Shown here piece after piece: positions 18,828 through 27,592 of a stretch of 59,569 nt of DNA. This stretch comes from Erysipelotrichaceae bacterium (GTDB taxonomy: Bacteria; Bacillota_I; Bacilli_A; Erysipelotrichales; Erysipelotrichaceae), in the NCBI GenBank assembly GCA_030694975.1, contig JAUYTU010000009.1, positions 1 to 59,569 on the forward strand, written 5' to 3'. The notes under the pieces were generated by a model. The model was not told the origin of the DNA. It saw only the letters and a list, made by a program, of their open reading frames with translations, and did not search any database. Position 1 is the stretch's first letter. Each line of letters opens with the position of its first letter. The position numbers and the translations under genes were made by a program.

Positions 18828-19368
18828 AATCTGTTTTTTCTAAATCAATGTAAGCAATTTCGGTAGGAGTTTCGCGTCCGAACAAAATCGTCAGTACCAT
18901 AGCCGTTTGAGCATCATCACTCATGCTGTCAACACGACCTTCGATCCCGCCAAAAGGACCGTTGGTGATACGTACACGATCGCCAACTTTAAAGTTAACC
19001 ACGACCTTGCGATCGCTCATGCCCATACGACGTAAGATGGACTCAATTTCATCGGGTGATACCGGGAAAGGTTTTGCGCCACCGCCTGATGAACCGATAA
19101 ACCCGGTTACTCCAGGAGTATTACGAACGATATACCAAGCTTCATCCGTCATGATCATTTCAACAAATAAATAACCCGGAAACAGATTGCGCATCTTTTC
19201 CGATTTTTTACCATTTTTGAATTCTATTTCTTTTTCTTCCGCAACTAAAATACGAAACAGGTTATCTTCGATACCCATGGTTTCAACCCGACGTTGCAGA
19301 TTTTCTTTAACACGATTCTCATGGCCGGCGTAAGTGTTCACGACATACCATTGTTTTTCTTCAGCCAT
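18826..19368 (-). CDS. nusG: Transcription termination/antitermination protein NusG
   Basis: NusG binds RNA polymerase and modulates pausing, termination and coupling to translation. The start at ATG 19368 (MAEEKQWYVVNTYAGHENRV) gives 180 residues; a TTG six codons upstream overlaps secE and is rejected. The N-terminal NGN domain includes LFPGYLFVEM, and the C-terminal KOW domain FKVGDRVRITNGPFGGIEGRV. It begins one base after the secE stop, so the pair is translationally coupled. Confidence 0.98.
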   Translation of the reverse strand: MAEEKQWYVVNTYAGHENRVKENLQRRVETMGIEDNLFRILVAEEKEIEFKNGKKSEKMRNLFPGYLFVEMIMTDEAWYIVRNTPGVTGFIGSSGGGAKPFPVSPDEIESILRRMGMSDRKVVVNFKVGDRVRITNGPFGGIEGRVDSMSDDAQTAMVLTILFGRETPTEIAYIDLEKTD

Positions 19369-19369
19369 C

Positions 19370-19555
19370 TTAAATTCCGATTCCAATCAAACGTAACAGG
19401 AAAGCTACAGCCGCCTCAGCAGCGACGAAGAATACACCAAATGCTGTCGTAAAAATAATTACGATCAACGAATCTTTAACCATATCATTTGCCTTTGGCC
19501 AACGGATACGTTTAACTTCCGTCATGATGCCTTCAATACTGAACCATTTAAACAT
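19370..19555 (-). CDS. secE: Preprotein translocase subunit SecE
   Basis: The small, single-span subunit of the SecYEG channel: 61 residues with the conserved amphipathic segment EVKRIRWPKANDM followed by one transmembrane helix (about 28-57). A strong AGGAGG lies upstream, overlapping the rpmG stop. It sits in the classical rpmG-secE-nusG order. Confidence 0.97.
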   Translation of the reverse strand: MFKWFSIEGIMTEVKRIRWPKANDMVKDSLIVIIFTTAFGVFFVAAEAAVAFLLRLIGIGI

Positions 19556-19567
19556 TGAGATAACCTC

Positions 19568-19726
19568 CTATTTCGTTTCCTTGTGAAGCGTATGTGCATT
19601 ACATCTTTTACAGAATTTATGTAACTGCAATCGCTCCGTCTGAGTCTTTTTATTACGGCGTGTCGAGTAGTTGCGGGACAGACAGACCGTACAAGTCAGA
19701 ATAACTTTAGCGCTCTTTTCAGCCAC
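19568..19726 (-). CDS. rpmG: 50S ribosomal protein L33
   Basis: A 52-residue protein read directly from the sequence, starting at GTG 19726. It begins [15 protein letters not shown] and keeps four cysteines in two pairs (CTVC and CKRC), so it is a zinc-binding (C+) L33. [10 protein letters not shown] and LHKFCKRC are typical. The ribosome site is weak. The order sigH-rpmG-secE-nusG is that of Bacillus. Confidence 0.95.
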   Translation of the reverse strand: MAEKSAKVILTCTVCLSRNYSTRRNKKTQTERLQLHKFCKRCNAHTLHKETK

Positions 19727-19757
19727 GTAAAATCAACTCGCTTTCATTTGCCTTATT

Positions 19758-19786
19758 ACTTTATCATAAAGCAAATATTTAGTCAA
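19758..19786 (-). promoter_or_regulatory. Promoter of rpmG-secE-nusG
   Basis: TTGACT (19786-19781), a 17-base spacer and TAAAGT (19763-19758) with a TG extension; its -35 overlaps the sigma-factor gene stop. Confidence 0.6.
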
Positions 19787-20385
19787 ACAGAACCCAGTTT
19801 CTTCTTAATCCTTTGAAGAGCATTATCTACAGCCTTACTTGACACATCACATAATTCCGCAATCTCGGCATAAGAATAGCCTTCCAATCGATAATGTACG
19901 ACTTTCACTTCAAATGAAGTCATTTTACTAAGTTTCTCAACCAACGACCGCTTCGCTTCATTATACCTAAACTGCCATTGCGGATCAAAATCCGGATTGG
20001 TGCAGGCAATCGTATCAATAAGATACAAATTCTCATCTTCCGATATCGTCATATCCAAAGAAAGGCTTCCACTAATCAGACTATACGACAATCCTCGATG
20101 TTTCCTCAACAACGATCGACATTCTCTTTCTACACAAAGCTTCAAGAAGGATTGAAAAGAAACATTCAAATCTTCTCTATAACACTCTACTGCTTGAACA
20201 AATCCAGTCATACCTGCAGAATATAATTCTTCTTTACTGATTCTCAATAAGCGTGCATATCTGTACATCCCGTAGACGATTCCCATAATCGTATTATGGT
20301 ACTTTTTCAACAACATTTCCAAGGCAACCTCATCTTTCTGACGAATCATATAGAGGAGCTCGTGATCATTGGAGTCATTATACAT
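19783..20385 (-). CDS. sigH: RNA polymerase sigma factor, SigH-like
   Basis: A 200-residue sigma-70 family protein. Region 2 lies at about 5-85 (ELLYMIRQKDEVALEMLLKKY, later AGMTGFVQAVECYRED) and region 4 at about 145-198 (LEGYSYAEIAELCDVSSKAVDNAL followed by QRIKKKL). The position directly upstream of rpmG matches spo0H/sigH of Bacillus. In non-sporulating relatives this factor is linked to competence or stress; which applies here cannot be seen. AAGGAG lies upstream of the ATG, 16 bases after rlmB. Confidence 0.88.
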   Translation of the reverse strand: MYNDSNDHELLYMIRQKDEVALEMLLKKYHNTIMGIVYGMYRYARLLRISKEELYSAGMTGFVQAVECYREDLNVSFQSFLKLCVERECRSLLRKHRGLSYSLISGSLSLDMTISEDENLYLIDTIACTNPDFDPQWQFRYNEAKRSLVEKLSKMTSFEVKVVHYRLEGYSYAEIAELCDVSSKAVDNALQRIKKKLGSV

Positions 20386-20401
20386 AATTAAAATCTCCTT
20401 A

Positions 20402-21127
20402 TTATTTCATTGGATTTCTCTGATTAAATATTTCGTAAAGTAAAACCGCTGTCGCTACAGAAGCATTGAGCGAAGAAACCTTCCCAACCATCGGTATTTT
20501 AACTGTAAAATCACATTGCTCTTTTACCAGTCGGGATAATCCGAATCCCTCAGAACCAACTACTAAAACCAAAGGAGCTGTCAAATTTGCCTGACGATAG
20601 TCTGATGCTTTTTCACTATCGGCACCACAAACCCAAAATCCGGCTTTCTTCAACTCTTTCAGTGTCTGGGTCAGATTCGTCACTTGCGCAACCTTAACTG
20701 TATCAATAGCTCCGGTTGAAACCTTAGCCACCGTCGGAGTCAATGATACCGAACGATGTTTTCCAATTATTACGCCATCAACACCTACCGCATCCGCTGT
20801 ACGTAAAATCGCTCCTAAATTATGAGGATCTTCAAGTCCGTCACACATCACCAACAAAGGTGTTTTGCCTTTTTCAACAGAACTCAAAATCTCATCGATC
20901 GAATACGTCTTATATTCTCGTATCTGAGCAACGATTCCTTGATGGCTGCCATTGGCTAATGTGTCCAATTTAGAGCGACTGCACATTACGACTTCAATGC
21001 GTGCTTTCTTAGCCAAATCCAATACATCCGTCCATTTGCTCTGTTCTAAAAGAAACAGCTTTTCTATCGGCATGTCTTCGTTTAACCGGGTAAGCACGGT
21101 GTTTTTACCGTATATATATTGTGCCAT
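20402..21127 (-). CDS. rlmB: 23S rRNA Gm2251-type 2'-O-methyltransferase (TrmH/SpoU family)
   Basis: A 241-residue SPOUT methyltransferase. I start at ATG 21127 (MAQYIYGKNTVLTRL) with GGAGGA upstream, inside the 3' end of mrnC (23-base overlap). Family motifs: DPHNLGAILRTADAVGVDG (motif 1), VVGSEGFGLSRLV (motif 2) and IPMVGKVSSLNASVATAVLLYE (motif 3, with the knot and the SAM-binding N-A-S). The N-terminal substrate-binding domain is present. It probably methylates G2251 of 23S rRNA or an equivalent. Confidence 0.93.
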   Translation of the reverse strand: MAQYIYGKNTVLTRLNEDMPIEKLFLLEQSKWTDVLDLAKKARIEVVMCSRSKLDTLANGSHQGIVAQIREYKTYSIDEILSSVEKGKTPLLVMCDGLEDPHNLGAILRTADAVGVDGVIIGKHRSVSLTPTVAKVSTGAIDTVKVAQVTNLTQTLKELKKAGFWVCGADSEKASDYRQANLTAPLVLVVGSEGFGLSRLVKEQCDFTVKIPMVGKVSSLNASVATAVLLYEIFNQRNPMK

Positions 21128-21506
21128 AGTTCTCCTCCGTGAATGTCTTATAAATGTCCCAAAGTTGTTCAAGTCGTTGTTGATTATCGGTTAAATACAA
21201 ATAACCCCATAACGCTTCCAACCCTGTCGCTAAACGATATGTCTGCACATCCGCATTTTTGGGAATCGTATCAGATTTGTGATTACGACCACGCTTAAAC
21301 ATTTCAAGTTCTTCTGTGGTTAGTGAAATCTGTTCCAACAGAAATCTTGAATACTCTGCCTGACTTTTAGCACTGACAAACGCCTCGCTGATTGACTGCA
21401 AATCTTTTGATTTCGTATAACCACGCTTAACCAAATATTCTCTGACCTGCAAAGATAAGACCGCATCTCCAATAAAAGCCAAAACTGATCCGGTATGATT
21501 AATCAT
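21105..21506 (-). CDS. mrnC: Mini-ribonuclease 3
   Basis: A 133-residue RNase III-like protein without a dsRNA-binding domain, which matures the ends of 23S rRNA in Bacillus. The catalytic-region motif is GSVLAFIGDAVLSLQVREYL (D14 and its surroundings), with KRGRNHKSDT and ALWGYLYL as further signatures. Its ATG overlaps the cysS stop by four bases, and its 3' end overlaps rlmB; cysS-mrnC-rlmB is the classical operon order. Confidence 0.95.
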   Translation of the reverse strand: MINHTGSVLAFIGDAVLSLQVREYLVKRGYTKSKDLQSISEAFVSAKSQAEYSRFLLEQISLTTEELEMFKRGRNHKSDTIPKNADVQTYRLATGLEALWGYLYLTDNQQRLEQLWDIYKTFTEENYGTIYIR

Positions 21507-22837
21507 AGAATGCCTCTTTGAGTAAGAGCTTTTCGATATTCATCCGCTTTTTCAAAGTCTTTTTCACTTTTCGCTTGGTTCCATCGATCATATAGTTTCA
21601 AATCTTCATCCGTTAACTCTACGCGCTCAATTTTAATGCCAAAGATGTCGATCATTGTCTCTATGGCTACGACCCACTGTGCAACCAAAGGCAAGTCCGC
21701 ATCTTTGATTCTAAGCAGTTGATTTAATTGCTTAACTGCATCGAAGATTTCCATCATAGCATTGGGAGAGTTAAGATCATCCTCCATTGCCATTGAAAAA
21801 CCATTCAATATTTCTTTGTTAACATCTTTTTGTAAATCAACCTTTGCTAATTGCAACTTAACATACGCTTGCTTCAATGCTGCACGGATTTTGTTAAGCT
21901 CCGTCTTCGATTGTTCAATTGTCTCATCGTTGATATTCAGCGGAGCGCGATAGTGTGCGCTCATCATCATCCAACGAATCGTATCGCCACCTAGTTGTTC
22001 TAAAATATCTTTTGCCCACAGAACATTACCGATCGACTTGCTCATCTTCTCGCCATCGATATTCAACATTCCGTTATGCATCCATAATTGAGCGATCGGG
22101 TGATTAAATAAGGCCATCGACTGGGCGATTTCATTTTCATGATGCGGGAATTTCAAATCCATACCACCACCATGAATATCAATCATAGAACCATCGAATT
22201 CCTTCTTGATCATGACCACACATTCGGTATGCCAGCCCGGACGTCCCATACCCCATGGTGAAGACCATCGGATACCTTCCTCCGTTTTTTTCCACAGCGT
22301 AAAATCAATCGGACTTTCTTTGCCGTGATGATCATCAATTCTGGCTCCCACCAATAAATCATCTACTTTTTGATTGGACAACTGACCGTACTTTTCAGAT
22401 TCAGCTACTTTAAAGTAAACATCACCCTCAGATTCATAAGCCATACCGATATCAATCAACGCTTGAATAAAAGAGATAATATCGTCCATGGTTTCGGTCA
22501 CCCGCGGTGTAGCGGCAAGAACTTTCGTATTCAGTCCCTCACGTACCTTCTGATAGGCTTCGATATAGCGGGCAGCTACTTCTTCTTCGCTGACCTTCTC
22601 TTCTAATGCTTTGGCAATGATTTTATCATCCACATCGGTATAATTGGATACGTATTTGACATTGAATCCCAAATACTCAAAGTAGCGGCGCAAAGTATCG
22701 AAGACGATGATCGGCCGTGCATTGCCGATATGAGCATGATTGTATACGGTAGGTCCGCAAACGTACATGGAAACCTCATTGGGTTTCTTTGGTGTGAATT
22801 GTTCAATCTTGTTGCTCATTGAATTAAATAATTTCAT
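21503..22837 (-). CDS. cysS: Cysteinyl-tRNA synthetase
   Basis: Charges tRNA-Cys with cysteine. The start is ATG 22837 (MKLFNSMSNK) with a strong AGGAGG; the frame stays open upstream through the T-box but that is leader RNA. The protein has 444 residues: zinc ligand C27 in CGPTVYNHAHIGN (HIGH-type motif), KFPHHENEIAQ, and KMSKSIGN. The anticodon-binding C-terminus follows. It is the first gene of cysS-mrnC-rlmB and is controlled by the cysteine T-box upstream. Confidence 0.98.
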   Translation of the reverse strand: MKLFNSMSNKIEQFTPKKPNEVSMYVCGPTVYNHAHIGNARPIIVFDTLRRYFEYLGFNVKYVSNYTDVDDKIIAKALEEKVSEEEVAARYIEAYQKVREGLNTKVLAATPRVTETMDDIISFIQALIDIGMAYESEGDVYFKVAESEKYGQLSNQKVDDLLVGARIDDHHGKESPIDFTLWKKTEEGIRWSSPWGMGRPGWHTECVVMIKKEFDGSMIDIHGGGMDLKFPHHENEIAQSMALFNHPIAQLWMHNGMLNIDGEKMSKSIGNVLWAKDILEQLGGDTIRWMMMSAHYRAPLNINDETIEQSKTELNKIRAALKQAYVKLQLAKVDLQKDVNKEILNGFSMAMEDDLNSPNAMMEIFDAVKQLNQLLRIKDADLPLVAQWVVAIETMIDIFGIKIERVELTDEDLKLYDRWNQAKSEKDFEKADEYRKALTQRGIL

Positions 22838-22856
22838 TTTCTTCCTCCTTGAAATA

Positions 22857-23063
22857 AAAAAACGCCTCGTACAAGAGACGCGCAAACGTGGTTCCACTCT
22901 TTTTCGAACAGAAAGTTCCTTGTCCCAATAACGCTGGATGCGTATTCTTGTACTTAGTTCCAAAAATCCCTCATGGATGCATTTCGTGATACTCCGACTC
23001 GATCTTTTCACCCTGCGACCGTCTCTAAAAAGCCAAAGCACCCTACTCTTCCAATCTACGGTT
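22857..23063 (-). promoter_or_regulatory. Cysteine T-box leader of cysS
   Basis: The leader carries a T-box sequence AGAGTGGAACCACG (22900-22887). Its UGGA bulge pairs with the UCCA 3' end of uncharged tRNA-Cys, whose discriminator base is U. A Cys specifier codon TGC at 22981-22979 sits in the context GAAATGCA. The terminator GCGTCTC/GAGGCGT plus T-run (22881-22857) competes with the antiterminator. Uncharged tRNA-Cys should therefore switch cysS on. This explains most of the 305-base stretch between cysS and gap. Confidence 0.92.
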
Positions 23064-23069
23064 TATTAA

Positions 23070-23098
23070 AGTATAACAATCCGACAACTCTTTGACAA
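23070..23098 (-). promoter_or_regulatory. Promoter of cysS
   Basis: TTGTCA (23098-23093), a 17-base spacer and TATACT (23075-23070), just upstream of the T-box. Confidence 0.8.
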
Positions 23099-23112
23099 GT
23101 CGGTAATTTAAT

Positions 23113-23137
23113 AAAAAAGCGGGATTTTCATCCCGCT
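23113..23137 (-). terminator. Terminator of gap
   Basis: A perfect stem agcgggat/atcccgct with a GAAA loop on the minus strand, followed by six T. Confidence 0.9.
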
Positions 23138-23142
23138 CTCAA

Positions 23143-24203
<1,061 letters not shown>

Positions 24204-24237
24204 TTGTGAAACCGTTAGCAATCAAATGTAATCGGTT

Positions 24238-25149
24238 TCATTGAAAATCCGGGTTAAATAAAGGTTTCTTCGCGATCATGTACGCTTCCTGACCATTGAA
24301 CACCGATACATGAAACAATTTATTGAATAGATTGGAATCATTCAATCGAGCCATCATCCAAGGTTTGACTTCGATCAGTGCCTTCGGAAAGAGTTTCGAT
24401 AAGTCCTCTGCGGTTGAAACTGACAAATCAATCCGTTCTTTTAAAGAACTGGCAAAGTTCAATAAGCGATACAATGTATCCGAATTGAAATAAACGATTT
24501 CCTGTATTTCAACATGTAATTGAGATACAGTATACATCATATATCCCTTCAGTTCATTATTCTCGATGTATCCGACCAATCGGCCGTTTTGAGCTTCCAA
24601 ATCTTTTTTGATAATATCAAAGGTTGTTTCATCCCGAACAAAGAACCCAGTGAAATAGTTTGTAAATTTTTGATAAGCTGCCAACAAGTCTTTTGAGTTC
24701 ACTTGATATGTGACACCCATGGTTGATAACTGTGGAATCATGGACCGAGTCAAATGCACGATTTTCTTGTTCATCACAGTCGTAAACCCAAAAGGTTCAT
24801 AAACCTTGGGGTTATACGCTAATAATAAAGTGATTAAATCTTGATGGGACAGAATATCCAATACTTCGGTCATGAGTTCAGTCATGTATCCTTTTCCCTG
24901 ATCTTGAGGTCGTGTGAAAACACCCGATATAAATGAGACTCGCAGTCGCTGCTCATTCAGCATCATGTCGTGTTTCAGAACATTCAAGCCCGAAACGATC
25001 TCTTCCTTCTTCCTCAATACAAAGCAATTGTTCTCACTCCAATAATGGTCAAAGAAAAAATCGATTGACCCATTATCATCATGAGCAAACAACTCCTTCC
25101 AATACAAGTAGACTAAATTCTTATCCTTCGCATCTGCCCTGGCAATCAT
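24238..25149 (-). CDS. Eis-like GNAT acetyltransferase
   Basis: A 303-residue protein with an N-terminal GNAT domain (acetyl-CoA loop SGVFTRPQDQGKGYMTELM, about 75-93), the YEPFGF segment of acetyltransferases, and a second GNAT-like plus sterol-carrier-like C-terminal part. This is the three-part layout of the Eis family, which acetylates amines (aminoglycosides or lysines in characterised members). The substrate here is unknown. It overlaps the upstream DUF2156 gene by 29 bases, and its AAGAGGTGA lies within that gene, so the two are co-expressed. Confidence 0.8.
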   Translation of the reverse strand: MIARADAKDKNLVYLYWKELFAHDDNGSIDFFFDHYWSENNCFVLRKKEEIVSGLNVLKHDMMLNEQRLRVSFISGVFTRPQDQGKGYMTELMTEVLDILSHQDLITLLLAYNPKVYEPFGFTTVMNKKIVHLTRSMIPQLSTMGVTYQVNSKDLLAAYQKFTNYFTGFFVRDETTFDIIKKDLEAQNGRLVGYIENNELKGYMMYTVSQLHVEIQEIVYFNSDTLYRLLNFASSLKERIDLSVSTAEDLSKLFPKALIEVKPWMMARLNDSNLFNKLFHVSVFNGQEAYMIAKKPLFNPDFQ

Positions 25150-26047
25150 GTTTCACCTCTTCGCATATCCGGTATTTCTCAATCAAATACAATGGCATAC
25201 TAGCCATTTTTGCATCCCGCAAATTCTGCTTGCCCATATCATCTTCACGATTAACAAGTTCGCACTCTGTAAAGTTGCGACTCAAGAATTCGCTTTCCAA
25301 CACCTGGTATATTCCGCGTATTTGATCATTGGCTTTTTCTATGTTAATTTGAACCATGCGTTTACTGCCATACGATCCGATGATAAAGCCTTCAACTTTA
25401 TCATTTATCAATATTACACCGCCTTTGGCTTCCAATACTTCAAAATTATCCAAGACATATTCTGTGCCTAATCGTTCAAAATATAGAAAGTCATCACTGT
25501 CATCAATTTTCCATTCTTTTAACATGTCTTTACATTGATCGATATAGGCCATAATGGGCTCAAATCGGTAGCGACCTCCATACGTCTTCATAAAACCATT
25601 GTAATGATTGCGTCTTTTCTGTAATTTCTTACCACTTAACGTAATTAGTTTTTCACGTTCATATACATAATCATAGCTTTCCCTGGGGCTGCATGCGCAG
25701 AAATCCGGGTGTTTTTCCATGATCTGTTCTTTTACATCTTTGGTATAAGCACTCATAACGAAATTTATATCCGCCGTGTGGAAGATTGCTGAAGCCTGAT
25801 TGATTGCATCATTCAAAAATTTTCTTTCACATAGGGGCATATAGAGAAACAAAGTACCCTGATGAATGCCTAATAGTAGTACCCAATCATCTGAAATGCA
25901 TTTGAACAGCGGGTATTGATTTTGCCACATTAACAGATTGACTAAATTATGATTGCTTTCTTCGTATCCAGCTAATGCCAAATATTTTTTTATAAGCGGG
26001 ATATCGTTTTCATTAAGTGGTGAAAAGTCCATGTCACCGAAAGTCAT
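25121..26047 (-). CDS. DUF2156 domain protein (aminoacyl-phosphatidylglycerol-synthase-like fold)
   Basis: A 308-residue soluble protein of the DUF2156 family, related to the C-terminal GNAT-like domain of lysyl-phosphatidylglycerol synthase. Diagnostic stretches are LITLSGKKLQKRRNHYNGF (about 135-153), which is the family basic block, and the late VNREDDMGKQNLRDAKM. No membrane segments are present, so it is not a full MprF. GAGGA lies upstream of the ATG. It is followed, overlapping, by an Eis-like acetyltransferase and preceded by a small membrane protein. The acceptor is unknown. Confidence 0.82.
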   Translation of the reverse strand: MTFGDMDFSPLNENDIPLIKKYLALAGYEESNHNLVNLLMWQNQYPLFKCISDDWVLLLGIHQGTLFLYMPLCERKFLNDAINQASAIFHTADINFVMSAYTKDVKEQIMEKHPDFCACSPRESYDYVYEREKLITLSGKKLQKRRNHYNGFMKTYGGRYRFEPIMAYIDQCKDMLKEWKIDDSDDFLYFERLGTEYVLDNFEVLEAKGGVILINDKVEGFIIGSYGSKRMVQINIEKANDQIRGIYQVLESEFLSRNFTECELVNREDDMGKQNLRDAKMASMPLYLIEKYRICEEVKHDCQGRCEG

Positions 26048-26049
26048 AG

Positions 26050-26286
26050 TTATTCCTCACGTTCCGTATACTGTGCATCGATGACTTCACCCGATTCGAT
26101 CGGGCGCTCTATAGATTCTTGTTGCTTCAAATCGTCAAATGCCTGATTTGTTGCTTTTTTTATTTTCAAAACCACCCAAATCCAATAGATGGCTAGCACG
26201 ACGAAAAGAAGTAAAAACAAAGGCCATGCGACCAACAGGAAGAAGTATAAAAAAATCAAAGAAAGAATAAATTGCAATATTCGCAT
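26050..26286 (-). CDS. Small membrane protein upstream of the DUF2156 gene
   Basis: A 78-residue protein: two close hydrophobic helices (about 4-20 and 22-42) followed by a charged cytoplasmic-looking tail (about 43-78) rich in E, Q and D. AGGTGA lies upstream. It ends two bases before the DUF2156 start, so the three genes (26286 to 24238) form one operon. The function is unknown; it could anchor the soluble partners. Confidence 0.75.
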   Translation of the reverse strand: MRILQFILSLIFLYFFLLVAWPLFLLLFVVLAIYWIWVVLKIKKATNQAFDDLKQQESIERPIESGEVIDAQYTEREE

Positions 26287-26301
26287 AAAATCACCTATTT
26301 C

Positions 26302-26310
26302 ATTATATCA
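26302..26310 (-). promoter_or_regulatory. Extended -10 promoter of the DUF2156 operon
   Basis: TGATATAAT (26310-26302) 16 bases before the 26286 start codon; the -35 is weak. Confidence 0.55.
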
Positions 26311-26344
26311 TGCATTTGCGAAAAGCGAATACAACTGCACCATT

Positions 26345-26373
26345 TAAAAACTGCCGTGTGGCAGTTTTTAAAA
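26345..26373. terminator. Terminator after the XRE gene
   Basis: A stem aaaactgcc/ggcagtttt with a short loop, with T/A runs on both sides. It overlaps the end of the XRE gene and can act in both directions. Confidence 0.8.
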
Positions 26374-26598
26374 CAAATCTTTAAGCGTGCATTCAAGCCC
26401 TAAAGCAATTTTCTCAATACATTTAAGTGAAACATTGCGTTTCCCACGTTCGGCATCTGAAATGTAATTTCGATGCAAGCCGCTACGAATCGCTAATTCC
26501 TGTTGAGAAATGTCTTTGGCCAATCGTAATTCTTTCATCCGATTACCAAATCGCTTCTCAATGTGTAATTCCACGCCATTGCTGTCAAGAATATCCAT
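26368..26598 (-). CDS. XRE-family HTH regulator
   Basis: A 76-residue, single-domain Cro/C1-type DNA-binding protein. The HTH is at about 28-50 (DISQQELAIRSGLHRNYISDAE), followed by the typical RGKRNVSL and the end LECTLKDLF. In size and sequence it resembles controller (C) proteins of restriction-modification systems, but no restriction or methylase gene is adjacent. GGGGGAGGA precedes the ATG. The target is unknown. Confidence 0.85.
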   Translation of the reverse strand: MDILDSNGVELHIEKRFGNRMKELRLAKDISQQELAIRSGLHRNYISDAERGKRNVSLKCIEKIALGLECTLKDLF

Positions 26599-26658
26599 TG
26601 GTCCTCCCCCTTCTTCTCCCCGTTTAGCATGAAGTTCTGCATTCGCAGATAATCCGTC

Positions 26659-26688
26659 ATTCTACAATCTTTATCAAACCTTGTACAA
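26659..26688 (-). promoter_or_regulatory. Promoter of the XRE gene
   Basis: TTGTAC (26688-26683), an 18-base spacer and TAGAAT (26664-26659), directly downstream of the stop of the 26694 gene. Confidence 0.55.
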
Positions 26689-26693
26689 TCTGC

Positions 26694-27440
26694 TTAAATC
26701 GAGTTTCGATTTGCCGCGCTTCTGTGCCAAGATTGTAAAGTCAGTTCGTAGGCGGTTACCAGATCATCGCCTCTAGAAAACATATCCAAGACTTTACTCA
26801 CATCGATTTCTGAAAGATCTTCCAACCAATAAGATCCTCTCTTCTTTATATCCGGTATTTCCAATTGGCAACGTCTTCCAGTAGCAACTTTTGTAAAGTG
26901 CAACATGTCCCCATTTTCATTTTCAACCCCAAAGGTAGCTATGCTTGTTGAATTAAATAGTACTCTGACGTTTTGTTTAACTTTGCTCAACGGCAAAAAT
27001 ATTGGTTGATCGGTCGATATGATCATGTTTACCGCTGGAGCAAATGCATAAAATTTAAGTTTAACTGCATTCCCCCCGGTAATGTTGTCAACCCAAGTTT
27101 GATGAGCCGACTTAACTTCACCATCTTTTGAAAACTCAATAAAACGGAAACCATTATACGTTAAACGTCCATAATCACCTACGCTAAGTTTATTATAGAT
27201 CGTTTTTTTAATTGGGAAAATATGTCGCTTTAAATCTGCTTCAACAAATTCAACAAAATATGGACGATGGTCATTGCCATTGGTACCGTTAAATGAAATT
27301 TCTTCTTCCTGAAAAAGCCGAGCTACTGAGGCGTTGACTTGTGAATCCATCCGACGTTGTGATTTTGCTTCTTCAGCAAGTATCATATACAAAAAAATTA
27401 ATCCGCCTGATATTATTGCTATCGCAAGAAACATATCCAT
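26694..27440 (-). CDS. Membrane-anchored DUF2500-like protein
   Basis: A 248-residue protein with start ATG 27440 (MDMFLAIAIISGGLIFLY); the frame extends to a TTG at 27518 without a ribosome site. One N-terminal transmembrane helix (about 3-22) is followed by a soluble region. The segment KLSVGDYGRLTYNGFRFIEF resembles DUF2500 proteins, which are small one-span proteins with a beta-rich domain; this is a moderate by-eye match. The C-terminal ~120 residues look beta-rich and are not recognised. It is a single-gene unit. Confidence 0.65.
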   Translation of the reverse strand: MDMFLAIAIISGGLIFLYMILAEEAKSQRRMDSQVNASVARLFQEEEISFNGTNGNDHRPYFVEFVEADLKRHIFPIKKTIYNKLSVGDYGRLTYNGFRFIEFSKDGEVKSAHQTWVDNITGGNAVKLKFYAFAPAVNMIISTDQPIFLPLSKVKQNVRVLFNSTSIATFGVENENGDMLHFTKVATGRRCQLEIPDIKKRGSYWLEDLSEIDVSKVLDMFSRGDDLVTAYELTLQSWHRSAANRNSI

Positions 27441-27477
27441 AAGTACCCCCGTACACACGTCCCCATAACGTGACTTA

Positions 27478-27506
27478 ATTATAAAATACGTATGCCAGTA
27501 AGTAAA
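27478..27506 (-). promoter_or_regulatory. Promoter of the DUF2500-like gene
   Basis: TTTACT (27506-27501), a 17-base spacer and a perfect TATAAT (27483-27478); it supports the start at 27440. Confidence 0.7.
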
Positions 27507-27592
27507 CCTTGATTGCAAAGATTATGCCAAATAAACAAGAAAATAACTACATTGTTTGCCTTTTTCGCATAATTAATGCAATTTACTGCCAC

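Noticed and set aside
22838-23041. A 68-codon upstream extension of cysS
   Set aside because: The extension reads through the T-box leader RNA; the conserved protein starts at 22837, where a strong ribosome site lies.
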